Shown here in pieces: positions 43,127 to 55,557 of a stretch of DNA of 64,000 bases. This DNA is from Littorina saxatilis (taxonomy: Eukaryota > Mollusca > Gastropoda > Littorinimorpha > Littorinidae): NCBI RefSeq assembly GCF_037325665.1, contig NC_090255.1, positions 36,450,045 to 36,514,044 on the forward strand. The letters run 5' to 3'. Within the stretch, counting starts at the first letter, position 1. Each line of letters opens with the position of its first letter. The position numbers and the translations under genes were made by a program. The notes beneath the pieces were generated by a model. The model was not told the DNA's origin. It worked only from the letters and a program-made list of their open reading frames with translations, and made no database searches.

Positions 43127-44086
43127 TATTATTGGTGTGTTCAAACACTTGCTTATGTGCCCCCGGAATCTTTTAAAATGAATATGCACTAAAAAAAAGT
43201 AATTAAACTAAGTCTACCAAAAGCAGAACTGCTGACTGGATTTCAACTATTAAAAAAAGCATGAAGATAGCTTTGGATAACAATATAACATTCTCACATA
43301 CAAATAAGTTATTAAAATCTGCCTGAGCTACACAATTCATACATCCAATCTACTAGGTAGTTTACAAGACATGTAATTAAGCAATATTCATATATATATA
43401 AAAACACATGAAAAGATATATCCTAGTCAAAGTGCATTATGAATGACATACTTGCTAAAATTAGATACAGGGAAAATGTTTTCATGATTATTCAGGACAT
43501 TTAATGTCCATTTTCATAGATCTAAAAACAGAGACAGGGCTTACTTAGCTGAGTTAATTATAAGGAACAGAAAGCCAACTCAATGTACTTGATTTTAAAC
43601 ATAAGTCAAATTTCCTGCATGGTTAGATCAGGATGCATATAAAATGTTTACAATTTGACCAAGCAATTGAATGGAGTTAGTACCCTAAAACATGTTTTTC
43701 AGACAAAAATCACCAATTTTAACATATATAATTAACACATTGTGCGTAAACAGACCCTAACAAATCGTTGAGCAGTGTTTTAGGTGGTGGGAAACTGCAT
43801 GAAACAAATTTGCAATTGACTTCATTTTAAAATCTGTGAGGATCGTAACTAAATGTTTGTGTATGTGCGACTAGTGTACAATTCTAAATAAAAAAGTCCC
43901 AGTGATGGATCCGCATAATTATGTTAAATACACCCTGTGTCTGATGTGTCTGAAAACCCCAACGCGCGGAGGGGTTTGCAGCCTGCACAGTGAAGATAAA
44001 GAGGGAAAATGTTCTCGGCTCGCGCGGCAGCAAGCAGGATGTCTCTAGACTGAATATGACAGTTACACACCCGAATGCTTGTTTCT

Positions 44087-44195
44087 TTGCATTTGAACCA
44101 CTTTACTGATATTGCTCATATTTTTTTGACCAAAATATGACATTTTACACAGATCAGTAACAGCTGAACTGGTCTACAAGATTGCCTGAGCGGTC
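44087..44195. repeat. Dispersed repeat, inverted copy at 63123-63231
   Basis: Text such as GACCAAAATATGACATTTTA and CTGGTCTACAAGATTG at 44130-44190 is found complemented at 63130-63200. A second CATATTTTGGTCAAA arm (44230) makes the 44 kb copy partly self-inverted. Confidence 0.65.
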
Positions 44196-44462
44196 AATTT
44201 GAAAAAGGACTTTCGAGATCTGTGTCACTGTCATATTTTGGTCAAAAATACAAACAGCATTTATGTATCAATCCATTTTTAGTAAGAATTCTTTCTACAA
44301 TTTTAAACAGCATGAACACGAATAATCATGCACTCTTTTGTAGTCTAGACCAGCAGCCTAAATGTTAGTGTTAGCCGCCTCTGACGTCACAGTTAGCTCA
44401 AATAAGAAAAATCCAATGTTCAGACATGAGACCAGCAAATGTTCCAAAAGTAGGAAAGTAAG

Positions 44463-44556
44463 CCGGGGTCCAGGGGCCGCATAGGCCCAGTGGGGTCCAG
44501 GGGCAACGCCCTGGTAGGGGGTTCAGGGGGGCAAAGCCCCCCTGACGGACAATGAA
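44463..44556. repeat. GGGGTCCAGGGG short repeat cluster
   Basis: GGGGTCCAGGGGCCGC and GGGGTCCAGGGGCAACGCC repeat, ending GGCAAAGCCCCCCTGACGG, with a GGGGGGCAAAGCCCCCC hairpin. Confidence 0.55.
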
Positions 44557-44709
44557 TGTTAGAATTATAAAGGCCATTTTGGGGCCTCTCCTGATAGCAA
44601 AAAAATTAGATCATGCCTTTTTAAAAAGCTATAAAAAGCACAAGAATAATATGTTTTAGCATTTTAAACAAAAGTGTAATTATAACAATCACACACACAC
44701 AAAACTTAC

Positions 44710-44979
44710 TTGAAAACTTTCAGAACCAACACATTTTTTCCACCAAGTCCGTATTTCACCACGCAGTGGCCAATGTCGCACCACGTGCACACGGCCTGAC
44801 CGGGAATGGATATCTTGGCGATACTGTCGCCAATGAGCTGGCGCCTTTCTTTCTTGTTGATAATAAATGACAGTCACTTCTTTTGACAGCCAGTTGGCTT
44901 TCCACTTGTTTTTCACACTTTGGTCGTCGATCGCAAGAGCTTCCACAGCCGACAAAACAATACGGAATCCAGACGCCAT
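44710..44979 (-). pseudogene. Zinc-knuckle-like first exon, frame interrupted
   Basis: From MASGFRIVLSAVEALAIDD to NKWKANWLSKEV the reading is in one frame; the matching continuation (RRQLIGDSIAKISIPGQAV then CTWCDIGHCVVKYGLGGKN) is in another frame, with a CxxC pair typical of BED or C2H2-like fingers. The exon ends at a strong donor (TTCAA then gtaagt). Either the copy is decayed or the assembly carries an indel. Two CCAAT boxes in the same context (CAGCCAATCAAA near 45018 and 45090) lie upstream and may be its promoter. Confidence 0.45.
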
Positions 44980-45978
44980 GAGGCTACCTTTTTCACCTTC
45001 GGCGTTTGGAGATCGACAGCCAATCAAAACAACCCGCAAACCGCCATCGGTGAATAATTAGGCCTAGGCAATAATCGTCAGAGATTGACAGCCAATCAAA
45101 CGCGACCCATGATACTGCTATAGGTTTACGCGAGTGCTGGGGTGCGAATGCACTGACTTCAGACGCAGACAGCTTCGGCTGAACGGTTCATACCACCACC
45201 ACCCCCCCCCCCCTTTTTTTCTCAACGAATTTGCATCGATCTCAAGAATGGTCTGTGAGCTAAGGAAAATATCGGAATTCCGATAAAATTCGGACCAGTC
45301 CCATGTCTGAGTGTTCAATGGATACATATTTCATAATTCAGTGCAGAGTACCCTTTAACTTTGGTGCAATATTTTTAAAAATTTACAAATTATGACTTCT
45401 TGATGAAAGAATTAGACAAGAAATGCTGCACTTTTAACTTCAGGGTCTTGATCTAGAACTCTGCATGCACAAGAGTGACAGAAGGTATTATAAATGCTCT
45501 TATAAATTATTGGAATACTAGAAAATGTGCCTCTATCTGTGTATGAGTGCGTAAAAGCCGTGTATGTTTTGTTGCATACAACATAATGCAGACAGAATTG
45601 TCTGCACAATAGTATCAGGCACTTTTGTCAACAATAGAAACGCTTACCGGTTGTTTAACACACAATCATCTAAACAAGCCCCCCCCCCCCTCCATTGCCC
45701 AAATATAAGACCAATACAGGAAATAACGCTGTCAGTTTTTTCAGTTGCGCCTTTGAAATGCACATTGATTGTGAGGTAAGACACGTTGTCAATGATCGCT
45801 GGTGGAAAGGAGTCATGGTGGCTGACAGAATATGTTTTTGCGGTCTTAGACTACCGAGACCCATTTTCTGGGCTGACATAAATCCTGTTTCTATAGATTT
45901 TCTGAAGTGTCTTATAAGAAACAACAGTAAAGCCCACTTATCCATACACAGCCTTGCAGTGACCTTACGAGTAATTTT

Positions 45979-46410
45979 CAATCAATCAATCAATATGAAG
46001 CTTATATAGCGCGTATTCCGTGGGTACAGTTCTAAGCGCTTGTCGAAGAGTTGTCAACACAGGACTAACAAAGAAACTAACATCTTCAGACGGACACGAA
46101 CCCTATCACACACTAGCAAACCCTGGTAAACATACAACAAACAACTGTTTAACAACAATGTACACATCAATAGCTAGGTCCAAACAAAATAATATTAAGC
46201 ACAAAGAAAATCCCTCTCACAGAGCACAGCACAAGAATGTCTTTTGGGGCACAACACATCACGTCGAGCATGAAAGTCGCAGCCAGCTACGGGAAGAACT
46301 GAGTCTTCAACCTACACTTGATCGCCTCAAGAGAGGGGCTCTGGCGAAGCTCAAGCGGCAGGGAGTTCCAGACGGAGGGGCCCGCGGAGGGAAATGCACG
46401 CTGATGTATC
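45979..46410 (-). mobile_element. SINE-like repeat, ATTG tail
   Basis: ATCA run, ATGAAGCTTATATAGCGCGT, and at right GGCAGGGAGTTCCAGACGGA. Right boundary uncertain. Confidence 0.5.
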
Positions 46411-47735
46411 AAAGTCACCCAGACAAAATTTGTTCTCAAAATTATTTGTCAGTTCCTTAGGAGACGATGGCAGCAGATGTGACAGAATGTTCACGTGAGG
46501 TTAGGTATCTGGACATGAGTTGAAAATAATATAAATTAACTGCATTCTTCACTTATAAAAAGGGGTTATTAATACATCAATACATTTTCATATGTTCCAC
46601 TCATAAAAAAAAGATTTAAGGAAGGAAACAGAAAACATTCAAAAGAAATAAAACTACATGGATTTAAGTAGCTGAATAGTAAGTGCAAGCAACACAACTG
46701 CAAGTGAAGAAAAAATATGTTATATATGCACATAGTTAAAATACAAAAAGAGGATAATTAAGACACTAATAAAACAGCATTAATTCCTCAAAATTAAACC
46801 ACTCGGGGCTTCTGAGGTTTGCTAAAATGGGAATATTTTCATTGCAACTCAACCCCAGAGCAGTCTTTGTTGATTGAAATATAGACTTAATTTCCCATTC
46901 CTTTTGTAGATAAGTACATGATTCCACTGAATACTTGCATTGGGTTGTAACGGATAACATTAAAGGAAGTACAGACCACTAGAGTCTGTCCAGAGACCCG
47001 TTTCTCAGTGGCGAATATGGCAAATCAAGCTAGGAAGTAGCGTTTCTTGGGGACCGCTCGCCATGTCGAGGCAAGCTAGAATTTTGTGAGAATATGCGAG
47101 CATGCCTCCGGAGGTGCTCGCCCAGCGAAGACGTTACATGGCAGCTGCATATGTTGTTCTCCCATTAGATGCATGTTCGTTGACAACTGCTGATGACTCC
47201 TTTGGTATTTAATACAATTGTACCCAATCATGTTTAATTCTTGTCTGGCTAGCACACAAAAAAACAAAAAACAAAAACAACTCGCGTACTTGACAAGGAA
47301 GTGGCTTAAGCCGCAAAAATTCCAAAAATTGTGCATTACTACTGTCTTTTTTTGTCATGTCACAGTCAACATTGCTGTGAAAGTAAAGATATACTCGTAA
47401 CGTGTGTACATTATAGCACCGTAACGTTTTGATTGCAATCTTGACCACGATAAGTCACACCAAACACCACTCAATGATAAACAATTTAAAAAATCCTCAT
47501 AATAGCCCTTTGGAAAAGCCTCTGTGCCAACAAGTTTGCGGTTAAAAAAAAGAAAATGGAGAGAGAGAGCAATTTCAGAAAACGCATCTTCGGTTTCTCT
47601 TTGGTATATTACCCGATGAACATTATGCATCAGAAAAACGTCACAAAAATGTCTAACCAATCAATTGGAATTTTGTCCTTCTTTGACAGAAGTTTCACAA
47701 ACATTCATCCTTTCAGCCACATATCCAACTACAAA
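46411..47735. other. Intergenic, no gene recognised
   Basis: AT-rich; a CGCTCGCC-type repeat at 46990-47130 resembles the element at 49565. Nothing else supported. Confidence 0.45.
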
Positions 47736-48548
47736 CAAGTCGCGTAAGGCGAAATTACTACATTTAGTCAAGCTGTGGAACTCACAGAATGAAACTGAAC
47801 GCACTGCATTTTTTCACAATGACCGTAGTCCGCCGCTTGTGCAAAACGGAGTGAAACTGATGAGCCTGTTCAGCGCGGTAGTGGTTTCGCTGTGCTGCAT
47901 AGCACGCGTTTCTGTACCAAACATATCATATCTATATGTTTTTGGAATCAGGAACCGACAAGGAATAAGATGAAATTGTTTTTAAATCAATTTCAGAAAT
48001 TTAATTTTGATCATAATTTTTATATTTTTAATTTTCAGAGATTGTTTTCAATCCAAATATAACATATTTATATGTTTTTGAAATCAGGAAATGATGTAGA
48101 ATAAGATAAACGTAAATTTGGATAGTTTTATATAAAAAAAATGTATTACAATTTTCAGATTTTTAATGACCAAAGTCATAAATTAATTTGTAAACCACCA
48201 AGCTGAAATGCAATACCAAAGTCCGGCCTTTGTCGAAGATTGCTTTACAAAAATTTCAATCAATTTTATTGAAAAATGAGGGTGTGACAATGCCGCCTCA
48301 ACTTTTACAAAAAGCCGGATATGACGTCATCAAAAGTATTTATCGAAAAAAAAGAAAAAAACATCCGTGTATATCATTCCCAGGAACTCTCGTGTAAAAT
48401 TTCATAAAGATCGGTCCAGTAGTTTGGTCTGAATCGCTCTACACACACACACACGCACAGACAGACAGACACACACATATACACCACGACCCTCGTCTCG
48501 ATTCCCCCTCTATGTTAAAACATTAAGTCAAAACTTGACTAAATGTAA
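47736..48548. mobile_element. 0.8-kb element, ACATTTAGTCAAG family, copy 2 (inverted)
   Basis: Reverse-oriented: CAAGTCGCGTAAGGCGAAAT at left and GATTCCCCCTCTATG, then CTTGACTAAATGT at right. Near 61572 in content. Confidence 0.75.
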
Positions 48549-51286
48549 AAAGAAAGAAAAGGAGAGAAAAAAGAAAGAAAAGGGAATGGGGGGGGGGGGG
48601 GGGGGGGGGGGGGGGGAGAGGATGTTAAAAAAAAAGTTACCCTTTCTTGTCCATAGAATATTGCACTAATTTAAAGCAACACTGTATATTTTGGGTTACA
48701 TAATCAAGAATATTTTACAATGCTATTCGGAACGTTGGTTCTGGAGAATTTAGATTTTACTCAGGGATGAATAAAAAAAATAAGTGGCCATAATTCTGTT
48801 TGAAATATCACTAGGAGTAGCACAATACCTGAAATATGGAACAAAATCTTCACTGATGGAAAAAATCAGTTAACCCAAGCTCGCCCATCCCCCAAACACA
48901 TAAACAACAAGAGAAACCGACAAAACTAAATATGACTACCATCAATATGAAAAACCACACATATTGTATGTACACCGTTTAAGTCCCAAACAAGGAGGAT
49001 GAAAGTCGCTTGTTCATTTCAATGCTTGTTATTCTCTCAGGTGCCAGGAGAAAAGGTTCCGTACAACTCTCGCTTACTCTATTACACATGTCGTATGCAT
49101 TAAGAGCGATTACTTCCCTTTGGTTATTTGATAAGGAAAGGAAGTCGCACACAAAAAAAGAGGCAAAACAAAAACAAAAGACTTCTTTTTCAGCCAACTT
49201 CACATCATCGCAACAGCAAATATTTCATTGAACTCTATCTGAATAATCATATATAACCACGCGAGACAGAGCGCAAGAAACAAAGGGAAGTAAGTGCTCT
49301 CAAGATTCACAGCTTACTTCCCTTTGATTCTAGATCACTTCATCTCAATGTTAGCATTTATTATCAGTACACAGGGCATATTATGTCCATTGAGAAGAGC
49401 ATACACATGTGATTGGCACTAAGTCTTGGACTTTCAATATTTTTATCTTTGGTTAGCACCTTCCTTGTTTTCTTCAAAGACAACCACACCACACCAGCAG
49501 AAGCTAAATCATCCTTTCGTTGTTTGACAATCTTCAAAATCACAACAGTCCCCTGTTTCTTACAGGCGAGAATAGGCGAGATTGGCGAGTGGGGCGAGGA
49601 AGTACCGTTTCTTGGGAACATCTCGCCGCGAGTGACGGTAGCCGACGCTAGGTAGCTTTGGGCTTGGCGAGAAAACATGGCGGCCACGCAGCTGCCCATC
49701 CGATTGGCTGTCCATGGTTTTTTACAGACCAGTGCAGACGACCTTTTCGGAATCAACCAATGGTGTTTAATTCTTGCGTAGCTAGCCATTAAACCGTTTC
49801 ATAGACAATCTCGCTTCCTAGCTTCGCGAGCGGCTAGCCGAAAGAATATCTCGCCTGAAAGAAACACGAGACAGGTGTCTGGGATAAGAGCATACTTCCA
49901 CTTTGACACATACCAACAGTCAACAGCCAGACTGATCTGTCTGCACACTGGGATTTCTTTTGTTTTGTTTGTTGTTGTTACCGAGTTCATTGTGTAACTG
50001 ACTGCGCCTATAAAGTCAATCTGACAGATCAATGCAGCACAAATCCTCACTCCACATACAACGCAGCCACACATACTGCAGATTTTGGTATTGTGTTCTA
50101 GTCGAAAGATTATCGCTTTCATCTCAGTTGGAAGCCTCAGGACAGATCTGTGGGTGACTGCATGTATATAAATACTGTTCATTTACACAGGAAGGATCTA
50201 TTTTTCTCTGTAAAAACCATGTTTTCCCCAGCATACAAATCGTACATACTTCCTTTGTTCCAACGTACCATGAACAACAAATACTGGCTTCCCAATGTCC
50301 AAACAAAACAATATAAAAAGGGATAATCTATAACAATGCCAGTAACATTCAAAAGTATTAAAATATGTTAAATAAATGCCAAACATTCTTGCAACCGGGT
50401 TTTTCTGGCACCAGCATGCTGGCAAATCAACATCAAAGACTAAAAGCCACTCCATTTTCTGTATCACAGAACGTTCCCTCTCTCCCCTTGTCTCTTTTTC
50501 AACCAAGCAGAATAAATGCTTTTTTTCTTTCTTCTGTAAACACAGCACTTTCCTTTCGTTCTGAAAATCACATATATCTGTGGCTGAAATGAACTCTTGT
50601 ATATCTGCATCTTCTGTCACAAATGATGGCACAAGTTAAATTCCACTGTGTAGATAAATCCAAAAACAAAGATTAATCCACTGTATGAGTTAAGCCTTTG
50701 AGGTGAAATTTTGTAACTGTTTCCAAATTCAATATTCGCAGATGATATCACAGCACAACAGTATGTTTAACCTTTAACTTTTGATTCTCATAAAAACAGC
50801 GTTTTTAGTTTGCACCAACAAACCTCATCACAAGAAAGAAGCGTATGGTCACTGAAAACTTCAGTGCAGTGACATATCTAGTTTTTCTCTCAACAGAACA
50901 AGTCTGCTTCTATGCCACACACCAATTTTCCTTCTCTTGCGACTGAATTTAAAATGTCTTAGAGACCATCCCAGATATGGGGGAACAAAGCTGGGACAAC
51001 ACTATTAATAAAATAAGCATGACAAAGCTAGAGTCCTCCAAATTTCTGAAATACATTTGGTTGCATAGTTTGTGACACGGCATCTGCAATTCAGTTTCTA
51101 ACCTTGGAATCGATGTTGCGCATCCTCAAAATGACTGCATTGCATTCCTAATCAGCCCCGTACAGCTTGGTATATGGTAAAAACCTATATATTGTACAGA
51201 CTAAGATTGACCAAGGGCCGGGACCATTTTTTTCTTGAAAATGCAAAGCTGGTGTGACTTCTTTTTTCGAGAGAGCCTTCCTTGAA
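48549..51286 (-). other. Region 3' of SNX17, possible long UTR
   Basis: Contains a 31-bp poly-G (48586-48616) and the element at 49565-49858; the rest is AT-rich with no coding signal. SNX17 transcript end not determined. Confidence 0.4.
49565..49858. mobile_element. Possible MITE with CAGGCGAGA ends
   Basis: CAGGCGAGAATAGGCGAGAT left and AATATCTCGCCTG right. GGCGAG / CTCGCC recurs within. Similar text appears at 46990-47130 (ACCGCTCGCCATG). Confidence 0.5.
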
Positions 51287-51298
51287 ACGAATGTTACC

Positions 51299-51421
51299 TT
51301 CTTCTTCTTCTTCTTGTCGTTCGCCTAGGTTACACTTGGAGTCCAGCTCTGGTTATGAAGCTGGTGGTCTTATGTAGAGCCTCCACAGGTCCATGCAGCT
51401 TCTCATGGAGGGTCGCCGGCG
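51299..51421 (-). mobile_element. Short SINE with 12-bp target duplication
   Basis: ACGAATGTTACC flanks at 51287-51298 and 51422-51433. Minus strand: CCTCCATGAGAAGCTGCATG to GGCGAACGACAAGAAGAAG. No tRNA head. Near the SNX17 3' end. Confidence 0.82.
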
Positions 51422-51987
51422 ACGAATGTTACCAACGACAAGACAAATTTCCCCTAAATGTTTCTTTAGAAATCGTGTGAAAATAAAATTTGATCCTGTG
51501 CTGTCGTTGCAAATTACATTTATTCCGCAGCTTCAAATAACTTTTTTTTAAGCCCAGTCACAATGGCTTTTGCATCTTGCAAGTAAAAAATGCACATACT
51601 GGGTTCCCATGTGCCACATTTCAGTGCCATTTCGACTTCAAATTTCAAGATTAATGTTCAACTCTTAATAAATAATTATTAGCTTTACTTATGAACAAAA
51701 GTCATTTTCAAATACATAAATATACTATTGCACATATCACATTAACCTTGACATGCATGGGAAAAAGGTTTCATCGATAGCCAGAATGTAGGGGCACCAC
51801 ATGAAATTTTAAGTGTTCCCCAGTATTTGGGATGGTCTCCAAACATATCATTACGATAAAATTGTCTTATCATACCGACATACAATCAAACTGTCATAAT
51901 AAACTGGTACAAAGGTTCTCTTCCTTCCATCTTTAGTAACACTCTGCATTCTCTCTGTAACCCTGTTGTTCACATGACGAGGAATCC

Positions 51988-52071
51988 TCACAAGTCATCA
52001 TCGCCAATTCCTTCAAAAGCGTCGTTCTCTGTCACCCCGTTTTCTCCTTTTCCGTTCATTTTGGATTTTTC
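51988..52071 (-). CDS. SNX17: SNX17 terminal exon with Retriever-binding tail
   Basis: 84 bp, EKSKMNGKGENGVTEN then DAFEGIGDDDL and TGA. The C-terminal Leu needed in human SNX17 for Retriever binding is conserved. Confidence 0.95.
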   Translation of the reverse strand, partial: EKSKMNGKGENGVTENDAFEGIGDDDL

Positions 52072-55000
52072 CTGCCAAACAGAACAAGGCATGGGGTAAA
52101 TACAGGCGTACATGGATATTGTTTTATGTGTCTCTGTGGTCATTTATCACACCTAACTTGACTGAAGAGGAAATGAATCATTAGGTATAGTCAATCCTGT
52201 CTTTAATGGCCACCTGAGGTACCGTACCGACCAAAAAGTGGTCGTTAGAGACAGGTGCTTGCTTTGAAAAGGTGAATTGTATAGAACAAAACTTCTTATT
52301 GGATTCTTAGGGGTTGTATAGTTGTGGGCAGGTGGTCGCTTTCAAGACGTGGTCGCAAGAGCAGGCTGGACTGTACATGGAAACTTAACAACTAGATCAC
52401 GCAATGGTGTTGCTCACCAGAACGTGATAAGCTGTATAGCTGGTACAAGAAAAATAACTCTTTGAAATAAACGCCTGTACAACATTATTATTTCTGCAAG
52501 AGCACAATGACTGAAAAACTAAATTCAACCTGCATAACACTAACGTCTCATACAGTCAACCAGAAATAAATATAAAAATAATGATATATTGACTTCAGAG
52601 AAGAATTGTGTGACACCGACAGTACAATATTACTTAACTTACATCTCTGCTAAGAAATAATCCATCTAAACTAGAGTAATATAGGCACACATGTAGGTAA
52701 ATATAATTTCCCTTGAACAACAAACCTTGGACCTCGATGACAATAACCTAGTAGCCTGTACACTAATCGCCATTAATGTCCATAAAACTGTTGATTAGTA
52801 AAAAGAAAGTAAGCAAATTAATTATGTTCACCTGCAAACGTAGCCGCAGAGCTTCAAATATCACTGTTACATGTAACAGTTAGTTCCCACCAAGATGTTA
52901 AAGTTAAAAAACGTTAGTAATAAACAGGTAAGTTTTGAAGTCATTCTGAAACATTCTGCTTTATAAAACTAAGGTTAGTTTATGAAGTGCAGTATTGTTC
53001 TTTTCAACTCCATATACTTTAAATGATTTCATGCATCACAATACTGCAGCATACTGTAAGTAAATGTACTTAAATTCTAATGTTAAACCAGTCTAGTGTT
53101 GACAACAAAAGCCAGAACTTGAAGGAAACACTGTGAAACTGCAAGCAAAACTATAAAAGCAACAGCAAAACACAAATTCAAAATGTTAAAGACAGAAGCT
53201 GAAATTTAGAAAAATAACAGCTGCATTGGTGAGCAAACTTTAAAAGTATGAACTGATGCAAGCTAGGGTCCCACTTCATGCAAGTTTTGTATAAATAATG
53301 TCTTCTTGACAATCCTCAGCATTCTATTTATAACAAGTGTGTTTTACCCCCCTCCCCCTTTTAAGACTGCCCCAATTTAAGACTCCAATTTCTCAGATTT
53401 TCTGCTAAAAACCGCTGTAAATTTACCCCCATTTTAAGACTCCCTCCTTTTTAAGACCTGATCTCCCCCGAAATCGGCGTATGCTGCCTGAATGGCGGGT
53501 AAAACCGGTCATACACGTAAAAATCCACTCGTGCTAAAAACATGAGTGAACGTGGGAGTCTAAGCCCATGAATGAAGAAGAAGAAGACGAAGAAGAACAA
53601 GAAAAGGTGCTGAATATAAAAACCAAAACAAAACCAAAGTACAATGTACAGAGGGGAAAAAGTCCAACAAAAAAAACAGGACTGATCAGTCAGAATAAAA
53701 AAGGTTAAAAATTAACACAAATCATAGTGCAAAACAGAAGAAAAACAGAACACATACAAATCTGAGCTTCTCTGAACTAAACGTTGAGTCAGCAGTCACG
53801 TGCTTTTATACGTTCTAAAGTTACAGAGATGTAGTGAAGAAATAAAGTTGTTAATGTTTGCAGGCAAACAAACCGCAACCAGTTAAAACAAAATGAAACA
53901 AGTCCAAAATGAAGAAAACTGAAAAAGGGGACACAAACACCAAAGTTATTTCGTCGACTGCACTTTACCACTGCCACACTGACTCGGTCTGTCGTCTCCA
54001 CTGGTGACTGTGAGCGTGGACTCTGGTTCTGAATTAGCATTTACAGGGATAGGAAAAAGAAATGAACAAATCTAAGATACTGTAGATTTACAAACAAACC
54101 ATGACGTTGATAAACAATGTAAAATAATTACATTGAAAGAACCCAAATACTCAGGTTCTGAATTCATATTTACAGGGACCGGAAAAAGAAATTTAAACAA
54201 GAAGAGCAAACGCTCGATCGAGTCACTTTCGCAGTTCTGAATATTATATGAGGCATCAGATGGACAGGAAGAAATTGCTATTCACAACACAATGAGTCAC
54301 GTTCACATAAAATTTGAGCCCGGTCACTTTTATAGTTTCCGAAAAAAGCCCAACGTTAAGTTGTGTGTTGCCGAACAGAAAAGGCTAGTTATCTCCCTTG
54401 TTTTTCTGATAACGTTCGTAAAAGGCTACAGATGTAAATACTTTGATGTAAAGAATAATCCTACAAAGTTTCAATCACATCCGATGAACTTTGTCAAAGA
54501 TATAAAATGTCTAATTTTTCCTTTGACGCTGACCTGTGACCTTGAAAAAGGTCAAAGGTCAACGAAACCATCGTTAAAGTGTAGAGGTCATTGGAGGTCA
54601 CGACTAAACAAAATATGAGCCCGATCGCTTTGATAGTTTCCGAGAAAAGTCCAACGTTAAGGTGGTGTCTACGGACAGCCGGCCGGCCGGCCGGACAGAC
54701 TAACACTGACCGATTACATAGAGTCACTTTTTCTCAAGTGACTCAAAAATCCAAGACACTGAAGAAAATTACACACAGACCACAAAATTGATGAACAAGT
54801 TTAAACATATATTGGATAGAACCAAGAGACTCAGGTTCTGAATTTGCATTTCCAAGAAAAAGGAAATGTACAAAACTAAGACACAGTAGGTTTATTGAGA
54901 CACAAAACGAGAACAAACACACATTATATACAAACTCATTATATTTAGGTTCTGAATTCACATTTACAGGGATCGGAAAAAGAAATATACCCATCCAAGA

Positions 55001-55377
55001 CACTTTAGATTTGTACACAAACCATGAACAAACACACAAAACAGACTCAAGACAATGCACATTTATACACAGAACACAAACATAAAGAAAACAAACCAAG
55101 GAAAAGAAGACAGGACTAGACACAAGAAAACACAAACACAGGATAACAAAAAACGTGACTGATCGAACAATACAAAACCAAACTCTCGGAATAAAAAGCA
55201 GAAATTCATAAGTAAACAGGAGGGGATAGAAAAATGGAGCAGAGTTGAGATTAGGGTCACGGGGAAAATAGACAAGAATATGAACAGTAACATCTAATCA
55301 CATAGAAAACGGTACTTTCAATGTACAATGTACCCAAACTGTATCATGAACCTTGTGTGTGTGTGTGTGTACGTGTG

Positions 55378-55421
<44 letters not shown>

Positions 55422-55475
55422 TGTGTCTGTGTGTGTGTGTGTGTGCTTGTGTGCATGCTTTTGTGTGTGCGCATG

Positions 55476-55557
<82 letters not shown>

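Noticed and set aside
46020-46460. 146-aa open frame
   Set aside because: Lies over a SINE-like repeat and has no recognisable domain.
49010-50632. Several 60-145 aa open frames on both strands
   Set aside because: AT-rich, no homology I recognise and no consistent splice structure; probably UTR or intergenic.
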